From positions 26,879,469 through 26,943,468 of the forward strand of contig OX621253.1 in NCBI GenBank assembly GCA_951640165.1: 64,000 nucleotides of DNA, written 5' to 3'. A program made the position numbers and the translations under genes. Source of the DNA: Pseudoips prasinana. Taxonomy: Eukaryota; Arthropoda; Insecta; Lepidoptera; Nolidae. Under the pieces are notes generated by a model. That model had not been told where the DNA came from. It ran no database searches and saw only the letters and a program-made list of their open reading frames with translations. Positions 43,840-55,203 of the stretch are shown one piece after another. Numbering within the stretch: the stretch's first letter is position 1; each line of letters begins with the position of its first letter.

Positions 43840-46402
43840 TATTATTAAAACGATGCAAGGAAAAGGATTCCCTTTGACAATTAGTGATGTAAGAGTGATT
43901 GCCTTTCAGTTTGCTGAGCAATTAAACATCAAACATAAATTCAATAAATCAGAGGAAAAGGCTGGCTATGATTGGCTGCAGATGTTTTTACGCAGACACC
44001 CAGATATTGTTTTGAGAAAGTCTGAAGGAGTTTCAATAGCCCGTTGTCAAGGTATGAACAGAGTCGAGGTCGGTGCTTACTTTGATTTGTTGGAAAAAAT
44101 TCTCATAGACAATGATTTGATGACAAAGCCCAATTGTGTTTTCAATATGGATGAATCAGGCCTACAGCTGAACAATCGCCCAGGACATGTACTCGCAGCA
44201 AAGGGTACTAAAGCTGTATCCACGACAACGTCAACTGAAAAGGGTGAAACCATAACAGTCATAGCATGTTGCAATGCTGAAGGCACTTTTTTACCACCGG
44301 CGTGTATCATGAAGGGTAAGAATAAGAAAAGCGAATATGAAGATGGAATGCCTCCAGGATCTCGTATTTTTATGTCCGAAAAATCCGCTTATATCACATA
44401 GCAATATTTTTTGAATGGCTCAAAATACATTTTATGCCTAGAAAGCCGCAGGGAAAAGTTTTACTATTGCTTGATGGTCACTCCACTCACTGCAATTCAG
44501 TAGAAATGCTTGAATATGCCAATGAAAATGAAATCATTCTTCTGTCTATGCCGAGTCACACATCTCATTTTTTACAGCCCCTTGATAGGGCAGTGTTTAA
44601 ATCGCTGAAACATCACTTTTATGAACAATGTCGGCTATGGATAAATCAAAATCCAGGTCGCCGGATCACAAGACTCTCATTTGGGTCATTATTAAATAAA
44701 GCATGGGGCAAGGCAGCTACAGCCGAAAACGCTATTTCTGGATTTAGAGCATGTGGAGTGTTCCCATTTAATCCAGCAGCAATACCTGATTATGCATTCA
44801 TCAGCGACCATGGAGTGACTAATATTCATTCAAGTTTACCTGTTTCTACAAGTGTAACGTCCATCAGTCCACCAAATTCCAGAGAAACAGGTGGAAATGA
44901 ACCATTTTAGCAATACCAGGAACATCTGCTGATCAATGGACGCCTTCTCGTATTTTAAAAGACATATCCCCTATTCCTCAAAAAATAATGGAAGTTCTTA
45001 AACGTAGCAAACAGGTTGGCAAACTTTTGACTTCAGAGGAGCATATAGCATTAAGAAAGGACAAAGAGAACGAAAAGACTTTGAAAGAACAGAGGCGTAA
45101 AGTTAATCAAGAAAAAAAAAAGATTAAACCCAAAGATAAGAAGACTGATACAAATAGAATTAGAAAACGGAAAGCTGTAAGGCGTATTAGCGAAAGCAGT
45201 TCTGATCTCAGTGAACCAGTATTGTGCGATACATCAGACGAAGAAGATAAAGAAAACGAAGCAGATAACTGTGCTGGATGCGGAGAAAATTATTATAAGA
45301 CTCGTCTTGTGGAAGATTGGCTCCAGTGTCTTATGTGTGACAGATGGGTACATGAAAACTGTACCGAGTTTGATGATATGTGCTCCAAATGTGGACAGAA
45401 GAAAAAAAAAGAAGCTAATCAAGCAGAATTTCAAGGCAAGGGAAAGGGAAAAGGGAAGTCGAGTACTGGTCATCTATCCCGTATAGCTACGGCCAACACA
45501 CCCTGAAGCCCCGGGAGAGATGGCCAATTCTAACTTTTTTTTTTTATTGTTTTTTAATATGTTTTTGAATAATAAAAAAATATTTGTCGTTGATTTTTAA
45601 AAGACTAATTACTGTTAATTATGATAAGAATAAAAGACTGATTGTAACAACACTTTTTGATTTTTTTATTTTGCCTAGATAAAACTATGGCCATCTCTAA
45701 CGAGTTTACCCTATATAACGTCGAATTACTCTGTAACTGTGGGTTGGAATTTGATTCGCATTTGCACACATAGTTAGTCCAACAGTATTAACCCACCAAC
45801 AAAGAGTCAACCCTGGGGGCAGCAACTTTTTTTTGGTCCAGTGCCCATACTAATTTGGTCATTTTCCTTTAAAAAACATTGACATACCTATAAATATAAC
45901 CATATTGACATTTCAAAAACACATGATATAATTTGGGAATAAATATTGACAGATTTTGTAACTGGAAAATTCAACTCGACAAAGTATGCAAAAACTAAAC
46001 AGATTCGTATTTGCACTAAAGAAAATAAAAAATCTAACTAATAGAAAACAGCCCTAATGGTGTACCATAGCCATGTATGCTCTGCTCTAAGATATGGAAT
46101 TATTATATGGGGAAATTCAACTGATTCCCAACGGGCGTTTATATCATAAAAAAGTGTATTAGGTCAATATTCAATTTAAAGTGGACGGATTCATGTAGAC
46201 CAATATTTGCTCAAGAAAAGCTGCTTACGCTTACCTCCTTATACATTTTTGAAATCTGCAAATTTGTGAGGAAAAATATTTCTCTTTTTGAAATAGATAA
46301 AGCTACTCCTTTCAAAACAAAAATTGTGCAAAAACCATTAGTCAAACCAAGAAATAGACTTAGGCTTAGTGATAAAAATTGTTATAATATGGCCATAATA
46401 AT

Positions 46403-46915
46403 GTGTCCCTTCGTCCAGCATACTCACCATGGAATCCTGATATTTCATGAATGTCAAAAAACTGTTCTGAAATAGTGCTAAATAGTGCCCAAAGGAAAAA
46501 AATAGTGCTCTTGTACTTGCGAAGTTATAGCCATAGTTCGATGAGTATGCTGGACGAAGGTTTCGCCCAGCATACTCACCTCCGTCCGGAGAATCTGTAT
46601 ACGCTTCAAACATAATTCATACTTCAAAAAATAGTTCCCAAATAGTGCCAAACGCTGCCCAAAAAGAAAAAACAGTGCTCGAATAACTTCGGAGTTATAG
46701 GCTTCGTTCAGTGAGTATGCTGGGCGTAGGTTCTACGCCCAGCATACTCACCTCAGTGCGCGAATATCGAACGAGCTATAGGTACAATTTACGTCTCAAA
46801 AAATTGTGCTTGAAATAGTGCCCAATATCAGTCCAATTTTTGCTTGACTTTTGACCTAGAAAACCATTAAATTTGATTGTAAACTTCTACATACATTACA
46901 TTGAGTACAGTCGAA
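46403..46915 (+). repeat. Left terminal inverted repeat of the 8.6-kb element
   Basis: It matches the reverse complement of 54443-54959 with a few percent differences. It contains three roughly 165-bp units, each with an AAATAGTGC-rich stretch and a copy of the motif GTGAGTATGCTGGGCG. The motif lies once singly near 46409-46430 and then as two hairpins (46540-46583 and 46711-46753) in which two copies face each other. Such repeated sites may bind the transposase. A 92-codon frame on the minus strand here is a by-product of the repeat. Confidence 0.9.
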
Positions 46916-48833
46916 TACAATATTATTAACTTTCTTTCTAACAATTTTTGTCTTGTGTAAATTATTAATTGTCTATGTAAGGGAGTATTTACTTTAGAAT
47001 CGCAATATTATTAATTACACATTATTTTAATAATACTTTATAATAATATGATTAAGCCTTCGCGCGTCGCATGGGACCCCGGTAGCTAGGAACAATGATT
47101 TTATATATTTTGTCTAGATCACGGCGCTTGAAGGATTAAGATATCAAATGAAGTAAATCATGCATGAAAAATAAAGTTGCTGTTATTAATGCTTACATTA
47201 CAACTGACAAAATTATTCAAAATAATCATTTTCCGGATCAAGGACGGTACCACAACGTTTACGGAATTGACCTGTATTCCTCATGTGATAAAGTTCAATA
47301 TAGTGTGGCAGTAATGGATGCACGTACGGTCAATAGTATGGGGCTTACGACGCGCGGCGCCCGCGACGCAAATGAATATGTTTATGTTTAAATACTAGAT
47401 GGCGCTGCCCTAACATCTTACGATTATTAGACAAGACTGATCTGTATTTTGAAGGTGATAAGGGTCCATTTTGTGTCACAAAGCAATCGAAACGAACAAG
47501 CGCTTCTCAGTTTCTTTGTTTGTTTACTTCGTCGCACATCATTATAATAACGCCGGCTTTTGAGTTTGACTACATAGTGGGTTGCAAAACCAAACAATGT
47601 GTTGGTGATGTCATTATTTACCTATATAAAATTGTGTATCTAGTACGTAATCAATATAGGAGCTGCACCCAAATCAGTAAGTATATTTCAATTTATAATA
47701 GTGGCATTAAACTAAATTGATTTTACACTCATTCATTAATTGCACTGTAAAACTAGGTAGCAAGCGAGTTGTTTTTTACAAAAACACGTTCATTTTTTCG
47801 TTGAATATGACACTGTACACTTAAAATTAAGGACATGCTTAAGAAGTTTTAAAAATGGGTACCTACTTAGTTACTTTTTTAAAGGTTTGATGTAGGTAGG
47901 TACACACATAATAACGTAATGTAACTTGTTTGTTTATCTAATTGGATCTCAAATACCTATTTATATACCTACTTCTGTGGAGGCCTGGTTTTATCCTCCA
48001 ATTCTACTGGAAATGAAACACTGTCTTATTTGCTAGGATATAATTTACTTTTCTTCAATTTTTTTATTACAAGCTTGTCCTCGTTACCCGTCAGGATCTG
48101 TTCTCGAAACACTGTCTTATTTGCTAGGATATAATTTACTTTTCTTCAATTTTTTTATTACAAGCTTGTCCTCGTTACCCGTCAGGATCTGTTCTCGTCT
48201 TAAGTTCACGTTAGTTACATTTCAATATCGAAATAGGTAGAATCAGTCAGCGCGAGCGTCGGTAGTAAGTATAAACGTAACTATAGAATTAACACAGATG
48301 TATTTTTTAGATAATATGACGTGAAGTGAAGACTATTACCGATTGTCATCCGGCGAATGCACTTAAACTTTTAAGTGTCGTCAACCTATTCATCACATTT
48401 TCTATGGGAGTTGTGACTTCGGGAAATCGTCTTCAGCCTCGTGTTTTGCCCCTTCGCTATTTATAATAGAAATCACGCTAAAATAATGGAAAACACGTAA
48501 GTGCTTAAGTACCTTTAGAGGAAGGCTGGAGCCTGTCATACCTATATTAAATTATTTAAATACGTGTTATTTTCAGATTATCTTGAAGACACAATGTTTA
48601 CCACGTTAGAAGACAACTTTTTCTGACTCGTACTGCGTGAGCGGTGGGGCCCGTTATGTTTTTTACATCTATAGTTGGTATTTTCAGGTAATATAGGTAG
48701 TATAAGTACACAAGTGTTCATAATGTTATTGATGTTGATTTATATGTTAGTTAGTTAGTTGTTATTTCATATTATGTTAATATTGAAAACAAATGGCATA
48801 ATAATTTGTGATAATTCTTGTGAATCTAACGAC
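46916..48833 (+). other. 5' region of the 8.6-kb element, no separate gene seen
   Basis: AT-rich with a GC patch near 47040-47090 and another near 47340. Short frames (47164-47391, 47520-47720) show no motif. It contains the 91-bp tandem duplication and presumably promoter and leader for the long gene. Confidence 0.4.
48015..48196 (+). repeat. Exact tandem duplication, 2 x 91 bp
   Basis: The unit starting GAAACACTGTCTTATTTGC at 48015 is repeated from 48106, with no difference seen by eye. It ends with GATCTGTTCTC in both copies. The perfect match suggests a recent slip or an assembly duplication. Confidence 0.9.
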
Positions 48834-51800
48834 ATGGATAAGCAAGGAAAACGAGGGCCTAAACCAAAGGTTTCATTAGAAACGCAAAAATTAGTAATTT
48901 CAGAATTCAAAGATGACTTTTTTAAAAATATTCCTTCCGCAAATGACTCAATTTATAAACAAATTCAAACACGGTTAAATTACAAAATGAGTATTAAATC
49001 AATCATATGAAGCATAAAACGAAATTACGAATACTTTTTTGGTGTTGATAAAAAAGAAATAATTCGTAATAATGATTCTAATTTGATAAATCAAAAGTCT
49101 ACATCGTCATCAAACGAAAGCATTAATAGTGTTTCGGAGAACACCAGTACGCATACATTTTATATGGATACAATAACTTGGGATAGTATTAAGCCTCAAA
49201 GGTATTTTTATCACCGAAATAGCAAAATCGCCCCTGGTAGTCTGTATAATGTCAGACGTAAATTAAAACCAAACCAATGGACTAATGTAATTCAAATGCA
49301 TCTATGGAAAGAAATAAGATCTTTATGCACTTGGTGTTTTAAAAATAATATTGTGAAAGACAATTACGAAATCAAATGCACAGGATATTGTAATCAATGT
49401 CACGCAAAAATAATTATAACAACTAACTTAGAAACGGAAAATTTAATTAAACTAGAATGTTGCATAATTAATGAAAATAAAAAGTACTCTCATAACACCA
49501 GTAAAAAAAACCGATTACGGTATTACCAAATAAGGGAATTAGGTGAAAAATTACAACACGAAGCAGCAGCTTCTATAAGATATAAATTAGCCTCAACTTT
49601 AATGAAGAAAAATGACAAGGAACCTTCAGTATTGCCAAAATTACAAACACTACATCGAATTAAACATGAAAATAAAAAAGTTGATGTTTTCCATCCCAAC
49701 CCAATATTGTCACTTACTTGTATGTGTGTTTCACCACCTTTTGATAAATGTGTTAGATATGTTTCTGCTTTTCCATTTTATACATTTTACTGGACGGACG
49801 ATCAAAAGAATTATTATAAAAAATGCCAAAAAGAGTTTAATTATATTAGAGTTTCTATAGACGCAACAGGTTCTATATTTAATAAAAATCTTCGGCCTGT
49901 CGTCAATGAACACACACAACTATCTCAAGAGTCGCAAAGTCCTATATTTTTGTATGTTATGATGACAGATACAACCGTTAAAAGTAGCGTGCCAATTTCA
50001 CAGTGTATATCAGAAAGTCACTCTTTAGATACTATTGCTAGCTGGTTACAATCTTGGTTGGCTAATGGAAAACCTCCAAATGAAGTAGTAACTGATGATT
50101 CCGCAGCTTTAGTAGGTGCGGTGGTAAAAGTATTTTGTGGTTATAAATCCACCTCTGACTACTTAAATACATGTTTTAATATTTTAGAAAATAGAACCAA
50201 AAAAATTCCAACCTGTTATGTTCGCCTTGATACTTCGCATTTCATAAAAACATTGTACAATCAAAGTATTTTCAAAAATATAGACACTAGAGTAACAAAA
50301 TTTTTTGTTGATTGTATGATTCTGATTAAAAAATGTGTTTCATACGGAGAGGTAAAGAAAATTATAGAAAATGTTTATATTATAGCAAATAATAAACACC
50401 GCGGCAGTAGAAATGGAAATTTAACACGGTGTGAAACGGCGATTTTAGAATTAAAAAACCGGATCAAAACTAATTTGCAGGAATGTGAAATACAAAATGT
50501 AGATTCGGAAAATCACGTTCCAATTAAACATTCTTTATGGGAGGGATTAGATAAAGAAGAAAACCCGCTTCTGAAAATGTATAAAGATCTTGAGGAGAAA
50601 GAAGATTTAATTAAACAATTGTGTGATCAAGAAACTGAAATCGAAAATATTTATTACTTGCCGGAAATAAAGGACACTTTGATTAGGATTCTTAAAAAAC
50701 TTCCACTATGGGGAAATATAATGATGACTTATTTTAACAGTAATTATTGTACTCCAACCAGTTCAAATGTAGAAAGTTATATGAAAGACGTAAAAAAGTT
50801 ATTTTTTAAAACAAATTCAAATAAGTACCGCGTAGATGAGTTTATTATTAAACACGAGCCTTTGATAACCGGTTCCATACGCTTAGCCAAAAGTGACTTG
50901 ATTGATGTTCAAGAAGGAACTGAAAATATTGTCGATGAAAAAAATGAAATAAGTGACCATAACACACCACAAATAAATACTTTCGTCAATGATGAATCAT
51001 TTTATGAAAACTCAATTATTAGGAGCGAACCAAATTATATTGAAGACTGGCGGGGACTGGTGTCTAAACAGAAGAAAAATAAAAAACGAATCAATCGTCG
51101 TACAAAATTACATATTTTACAAAACGGCAGTGTTTCTACTTCAGGAACATACAGATTCACGTTTATTAATACGTGTGCTTTTGATTCCGTGGTCCAAAGT
51201 TTTTCAATTGCATATTTAGATAGACCTAATATTAGAAAATATATCAATGATAAAAAAAACGATCTTTCACAACTGACCAGAAGTTTGATCACGTATGATA
51301 ATCTAAAGAAAATCACTAAGAAGGCTAGAAAACCAAAAGATATTTACACTACTCGTTCTAAGGTATTGGCTAAAATATATGATACTGTGGAATCCGATTT
51401 TAGTAGTTGCAAAAATTGTGAGTGTAATGTAACTTTTATAATAGATAACATACAAAGTTATGGTTTTTATAGTGCTAATAGATACTTAAATTGTACAAAC
51501 CAGAACTGTGAAATCAATAAAGGTTCTGGCACAAAATGTAGTTGGATTCCAATAAATGTAAACATATTGACGACTCAAGGTATTGGAGCCCTTAATGAAG
51601 CTCTATTAGTAAATGATACTGAAAGGAAATGTAAATACCAATTATGTAACGGTAAAAACGCATACAAATATGAAGTACTAGACTTCGTATTTATTGAAAT
51701 TAATACTTCAATTGAAATAGAAATTGATGAAATTCCTAAAGAGATCATAATAAACGGTGACACCTTTAAAATTCTGTCGGTAATAGATTTTACAAATGGT

Positions 51801-51944
51801 GAATCAGGACGCATGGGGCATTACAAGTCAAAGTGCTATCGATTGCTAAAGAGAACTTGGAACTGCTATGATGACCTTAGTAAAAAAGTTTGTAGTAATT
51901 CCCAATATACTGTACCACACTGCATTATTTATACGCGAATGTAA
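48834..51944 (+). CDS. DDE-like transposase fused to a ubiquitin-specific-protease-like domain (one in-frame TGA)
   Basis: Start chosen at MDKQGKRGPKPKV; the only stop before 51944 is a TGA at 49008-49010, so about 1037 codons. Residues 1-70: basic, probably DNA-binding. About 163-215: Cys/His cluster (LCTWC, CTGYCNQC, then SHN), perhaps a WRKY/FLYWCH-like finger. DDE candidates: Asp343 (VSIDATGSI), Asp421 or 422 (EVVTDDSAAL), Glu647 (SSNVESYM). Between them a conserved-looking RLDTSHFIKTL. Residues about 770-1015 resemble a C19 protease: Cys box FINTCAFDSVVQS (Cys780), Cys pairs CKNC and NCTNQNC, His box GRMGHYKSKCY (His996) with WNCYDD after it. It would move the element; the protease-like part may remove ubiquitin from host factors (inference). 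Bounded by the long TIRs. Confidence 0.75.
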
Positions 51945-52341
51945 GATGAAGATCGGTCCTAACTTGTTAGTTCCTATTTTGTTATTGTTTGTTTGTTTTT
52001 TTTTTGTTCTTGTAAAAGTTATTTTATTAATAACTTACAGAAATGTGATTATAAACTGTGATTGTTAATTTGTAATTACTATAGGGTATTTAATATTAAT
52101 AAAAAAAACGTGATTATAAACTGTGATTGCTCAATTTATACTTATTTGTAAGATAATTTTATTGTGATTAAAACGTTGTAGCAGTAAAACAAAGTACAAG
52201 TACCTACGTGTTATATTTTAGAAAGTTTTACCAATATTTGGCTAAACATTTTTTTATATGTATATTATATACAATATTAAAACTACAATTTTTTCTATTT
52301 ACATTGATTATATTATGAATGTTAACAAAAGCTGTGAACTA
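51945..52341 (+). other. 3' region between the long gene and the nested Tc1
   Basis: AT-rich, with no frame or repeat of note. It probably contains the polyadenylation region of the transposase gene (AATAAA-like at 52098). Confidence 0.4.
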
Positions 52342-53985
52342 CACTCGCGAGCAACCAAATCGACTCAAGCCTAGACGGCGCACATATACATTGATTTTCC
52401 TAAAACGATAAATGGTAATTACAAAAGTGATATGTCATTCGAAAGCTGAAGAATTAGGCTTTCAATTAACATCAATACCTTAAAAAAAACTAAGCGCTGA
52501 TTTATTGACACATTTTAATTGGCCGTCAGCGTAAATTACCTCTTTAGGAATCCACGACTTGCGCTACCTGCTCCCGCTATAAAACCCCCCACTTCCGGTT
52601 TATCTTATCAGTTGCTTGTTACAGGTTGACCGGTACACATCTCCGTAAATTGCATTCCTTGTTTTCGCTAACCCATGGATACCACACCAGAAGAAGCCGC
52701 TCAAGTTGTTGCCTTGTTGCAACAAGGGTTAAGTCAGCGAGCAATCGCTGCCCAGCTCCACTTGAGCCAGTCTTCTGTATCCCGAGTATACAGACGGTTC
52801 CAAGAGACTGGTGCCTTCAATCGGAGACCAAGAACGAGCCGCCACCGGTGCACTTCAGAGAGAGACGACCGCTTCATTGTCTCAACCTCGCTGCGCAATC
52901 GACACCTTACGGGCGTTGATGTGCAGCAAGAACTGAGACGTGTACGACAAGTGGCTGTCAGCGAGTGGACAGTGAGAAGACGCTTGAAGGAAGCCAACTT
53001 GACGCCAAAAAGACCTGCGACGGGCCCTAAGTTGACTGCAGGCCACCGACAAGCGCGCCTTCAATTTGCTCGAGAGCATCTCAATTGGAGCGTTGCGCAA
53101 TGGCGATCGGTCCTGTTTACTGATGAGTGCAGAATGTGTCTGCATGGCAGTGACAGGAGAGGCCGAGTCTACAGGCGTCCGGGAGAACGATTTGCCCAAT
53201 GTTGTTTCGCTGAAACAGTGGCATATGGCGGCGGTTCCTGCATGATGTGGGCTGGTATCTCTTTAGAGGGAAAAACCGAACTTGTTTTCGTGCCTGGGGG
53301 CGGCCGAGGAGGCGGGCTAACAGCTGATCGGTACATCACCGACATTCTACTGGATCATGTTGTGCCCTACGCAGGGTTTGTCGGTGAAGACTTCGTGTTA
53401 ATGCACGACAATGCCCGCTGCCACACGGCACGAGTCACTCGACAGTTTCTGCAAGAGGTCGAATTACGCACGATGGACTGGCCTGCGCTCAGTCCTGACA
53501 TGAATCCCATCGAGCACTTATGGGACGAGCTTAAAAGAAGAGTTCGGGCCAGAAATCCAGTCCCTTCAAGCGTAGACGAGCTAAAGACAGCATTATTAGA
53601 GGAGTGGGACGGCATTCCTCAAGAAAATGTCAAAAAATTGATAAGGTCCATGAAAAACAGACTGCGGGATGTAATTAGGGCTAGAGGGGGCAATACAAAA
53701 TACTGATTTAAATAAAATAATTTAATTTTTAATTTTTTTTGTTTAATTTGTCAAATACGAGACACATACCCTTTTTCCTAAATTCCCGTTTTTCCTACTC
53801 TTGCATTCAGACATCATTTATTTCAAAAATGATGGATGGATTTCAATGATAATGATATCAAATTAAAGCTGACATCTTAAGCTTTCGAATGACATATCAT
53901 TTTAATAATTTCCATTCATGATTTTAGTTGTATCAATGTATGTGTGCGCCGACAAGGCTTGAGTCGATTTGGTTGCTCGCGAGTG
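52342..53985 (+). mobile_element. Tc1-type transposon, intact, TA duplication
   Basis: The ends CACTCGCGAGCAACCAAATC at 52342 and the reverse complement ending at 53985 have TA immediately outside (52340-52341, 53986-53987). Similarity of the two ends extends inward for well over 100 bp with some divergence. It is 1644 bp with one transposase gene and sits in the 3' part of the 8.6-kb element. Confidence 0.95.
52675..53706 (+). CDS. Tc1 transposase, full length (343 aa)
   Basis: One uninterrupted frame from the ATG at 52675 to the TGA at 53704-53706. N-terminal paired helix-turn-helix domains (LSQRAIAAQLHLSQSSVSR; VSEWTVRRRLKEANL) bind the TIRs. The catalytic triad is Asp150 (LFTDECRM), Asp245 (MHDNARCHTA) and Glu280 (SPDMNPIEHLWDE), with 34 residues between the last two, i.e. 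DD34E. A glycine-rich strip (GGGRGGG, about 208-214) lies between the first two. The length matches the family, and no stop or shift is present, unlike nearly all its neighbours. This suggests a recent and possibly active element. GC content is higher than in the flanks. Confidence 0.96.
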   Translation: MDTTPEEAAQVVALLQQGLSQRAIAAQLHLSQSSVSRVYRRFQETGAFNRRPRTSRHRCTSERDDRFIVSTSLRNRHLTGVDVQQELRRVRQVAVSEWTVRRRLKEANLTPKRPATGPKLTAGHRQARLQFAREHLNWSVAQWRSVLFTDECRMCLHGSDRRGRVYRRPGERFAQCCFAETVAYGGGSCMMWAGISLEGKTELVFVPGGGRGGGLTADRYITDILLDHVVPYAGFVGEDFVLMHDNARCHTARVTRQFLQEVELRTMDWPALSPDMNPIEHLWDELKRRVRARNPVPSSVDELKTALLEEWDGIPQENVKKLIRSMKNRLRDVIRARGGNTKY

Positions 53986-54442
53986 TAGTTAACTAGAATT
54001 CTGATTACTTTGGCCCTTTAAATAGTAATAAATAACGTAAGTAATTAAAAATGTTTTTTATTGCTAAACCTTTCATTGATGAAACTATTGGAAAGAGTTT
54101 TAAAAATTTGTATAACTATGTCACAGTACTAGTTTTGACTGGTTATAAGTTTTGCCTGCAACATATATACAAAAAGAAACTGTATAATTTCCTTTTTACA
54201 ATTTTTCAAGATATTAATTTTATTGGCTGCAAATGACTGTTTTTATTCAGACAAACACACAATGCAATGAAGTAATAGACTTCATTTACGCTTAAAGTTT
54301 CATTCATTTATTATTATTTATAAAATATATAATAATGCATTTAATCGAAAGTTTTTGACATGTGAGAAAATACCATAATTATTTCCAATAACATGAAGTC
54401 TACAATTAGAAAGTTTAATATTTTTGTCCAAAAACATGTGTC
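53986..54442 (+). other. 3' part of the 8.6-kb element, no gene
   Basis: AT-rich, with a 61-codon frame (54051-54236) that has no motif. It leads into the right terminal inverted repeat. Confidence 0.4.
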
Positions 54443-54959
54443 GACGACTGTACCCCATTTTACGTTAGTATGTAGAAGTTTACATTAAAATTTAATGGTT
54501 TTCTAAGTCAAAAGTCAAGCAAAAATTGGACTGATATTGGGCACTATTTCAAGCACAATTTTTTGAGACGTAAATTATACCTATAGCTCGTTCGATATTC
54601 GCGCACTGAGGTGAGTATGCTGGGCGTAGAACCTACGCCCAGCATACTCACTGAACGAAGCCTATAACTCCGAAGTTATTCGAGCACTGTTTTTTCTTTA
54701 TGGGCACCGTTTGGCACTATTTGGGAACTATTTTTTGAAGTATGAATTATGTTTGAAGCGTATACAGATTCTCCGGACGGAGGTGAGTATGCTGGGCGAA
54801 ACCTTCGTCCAGCATACTCATCGAACTATGGCTATAACTTCGCAAGTACAAGAGCACTATTTTTTTCCTTTGGGCACTATTTAGCACTATTTCAGAACAG
54901 TTTTTTGACATTCATGAAATATCAGGATTCCATGGTGAGTATGCTGGACGAAGGGACAC
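54443..54959 (-). repeat. Right terminal inverted repeat of the 8.6-kb element
   Basis: Reverse complement of 46403-46915, with the same set of facing GTGAGTATGCTGG motifs (hairpins near 54611-54652 and 54782-54821, single copy near 54934-54955). The small differences between the arms suggest age or occasional gene conversion. Confidence 0.9.
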
Positions 54960-55069
54960 ATAATAATATATGTATAACAAACTTCCGGAAAGCGTAAGAA
55001 AACTAAACGTCATGGAATTTAATAGGACCCTGTACAATTGAATTCAAGAAATCACCAAGTCCATTTTTA

Positions 55070-55203
55070 TGATTTTCGAACTGGTAACACAGAAGTACAT
55101 ACTTCTGTGTTACCAGTTCGAAAATCAGTTTTTTTTTCTCTATGGGCTGACAGCCCATTTTTAAGATTTTTAAGAAAAAATGATGTATTTTTTCTTAAAA
55201 ATC
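55070..55203. repeat. Cluster of three hairpins
   Basis: Hairpin 1: 55070-55097 with 55100-55127 (28-bp arms, loop CA). Hairpin 2: 55142-55149 with 55151-55158 (8-bp arms). Hairpin 3: 55165-55181 with 55187-55203 (17-bp arms, loop GATGT). All arms are exact. They lie one after another just inside the left end of the 3.7-kb transposon. Confidence 0.9.

Larger units (their letters stand above)
42315..45506 (+). pseudogene. pogo/Tigger-type transposase with C-terminal PHD-like finger
   Basis: The ATG at 42315 gives MPNKYQRKAIATRGCWSED and a psq-type helix-turn-helix (AAIIYDIPRKTLERRYK). The mariner interrupts after LADHI; coding resumes near 43842 with KGFPLTISDVRVIAFQ and the CENP-B-type helix. 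DDE core: CVFNMDESGLQ, then after a frameshift near 44395 LLLLDGHSTH and FLQPLDRAVFKSLK, giving D-D-D with about 36 residues between the last two. Another shift near 44905 leads to a basic linker and a Cys/His finger CAGCGENYYKTRLVEDW…CLMCDRWVHENC…MCSKCG. It ends at TGA 45506. Transposition function is lost through the frameshifts and the insertion. Confidence 0.87.
41856..45711 (+). mobile_element. pogo-like transposon, TA duplication, split by a mariner
   Basis: The ends are GGGTAAACTCGTTAGAGATG at 41856 and its reverse complement ending at 45711. TA lies directly outside both ends. A second internal repeat, GAGAGATGGCCAAT, occurs near each end (41885, 45514), where transposase may bind. 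It is 3.9 kb including a 1281-bp mariner (42559-43839). The 5' UTR (41900-42314) has no other gene. Confidence 0.92.
46403..54959 (+). mobile_element. 8.6-kb DNA transposon with long foldback-like TIRs and 8-bp target duplication
   Basis: The termini are GTGTCCCTTCGTCCAGC at 46403 and the reverse complement ending at 54959. ATAATAAT flanks both sides (46395-46402, 54960-54967) and the LINE D frame rejoins across them. Inverted repeats of about 515 bp enclose one very long gene (48834-51944) and a nested Tc1 (52342-53985). Long TIRs and 8-9-bp duplications point to the Mutator-like group. The complex palindromic termini and the animal host recall the Phantom branch. The superfamily is an inference. 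Confidence 0.9.

Noticed and set aside
52626..53615. Several alternative frames over the Tc1 gene.
   Set aside because: Overlap the intact DD34E transposase; composition follows its codons.
46338..54997. A frame starting MFEAYTDSPDGGEYAG appears twice, at 46613-46338 (minus) and 54749-54997 (plus).
   Set aside because: It is the same sequence in the two terminal inverted repeats, crosses their hairpins and has no protein-like conservation.
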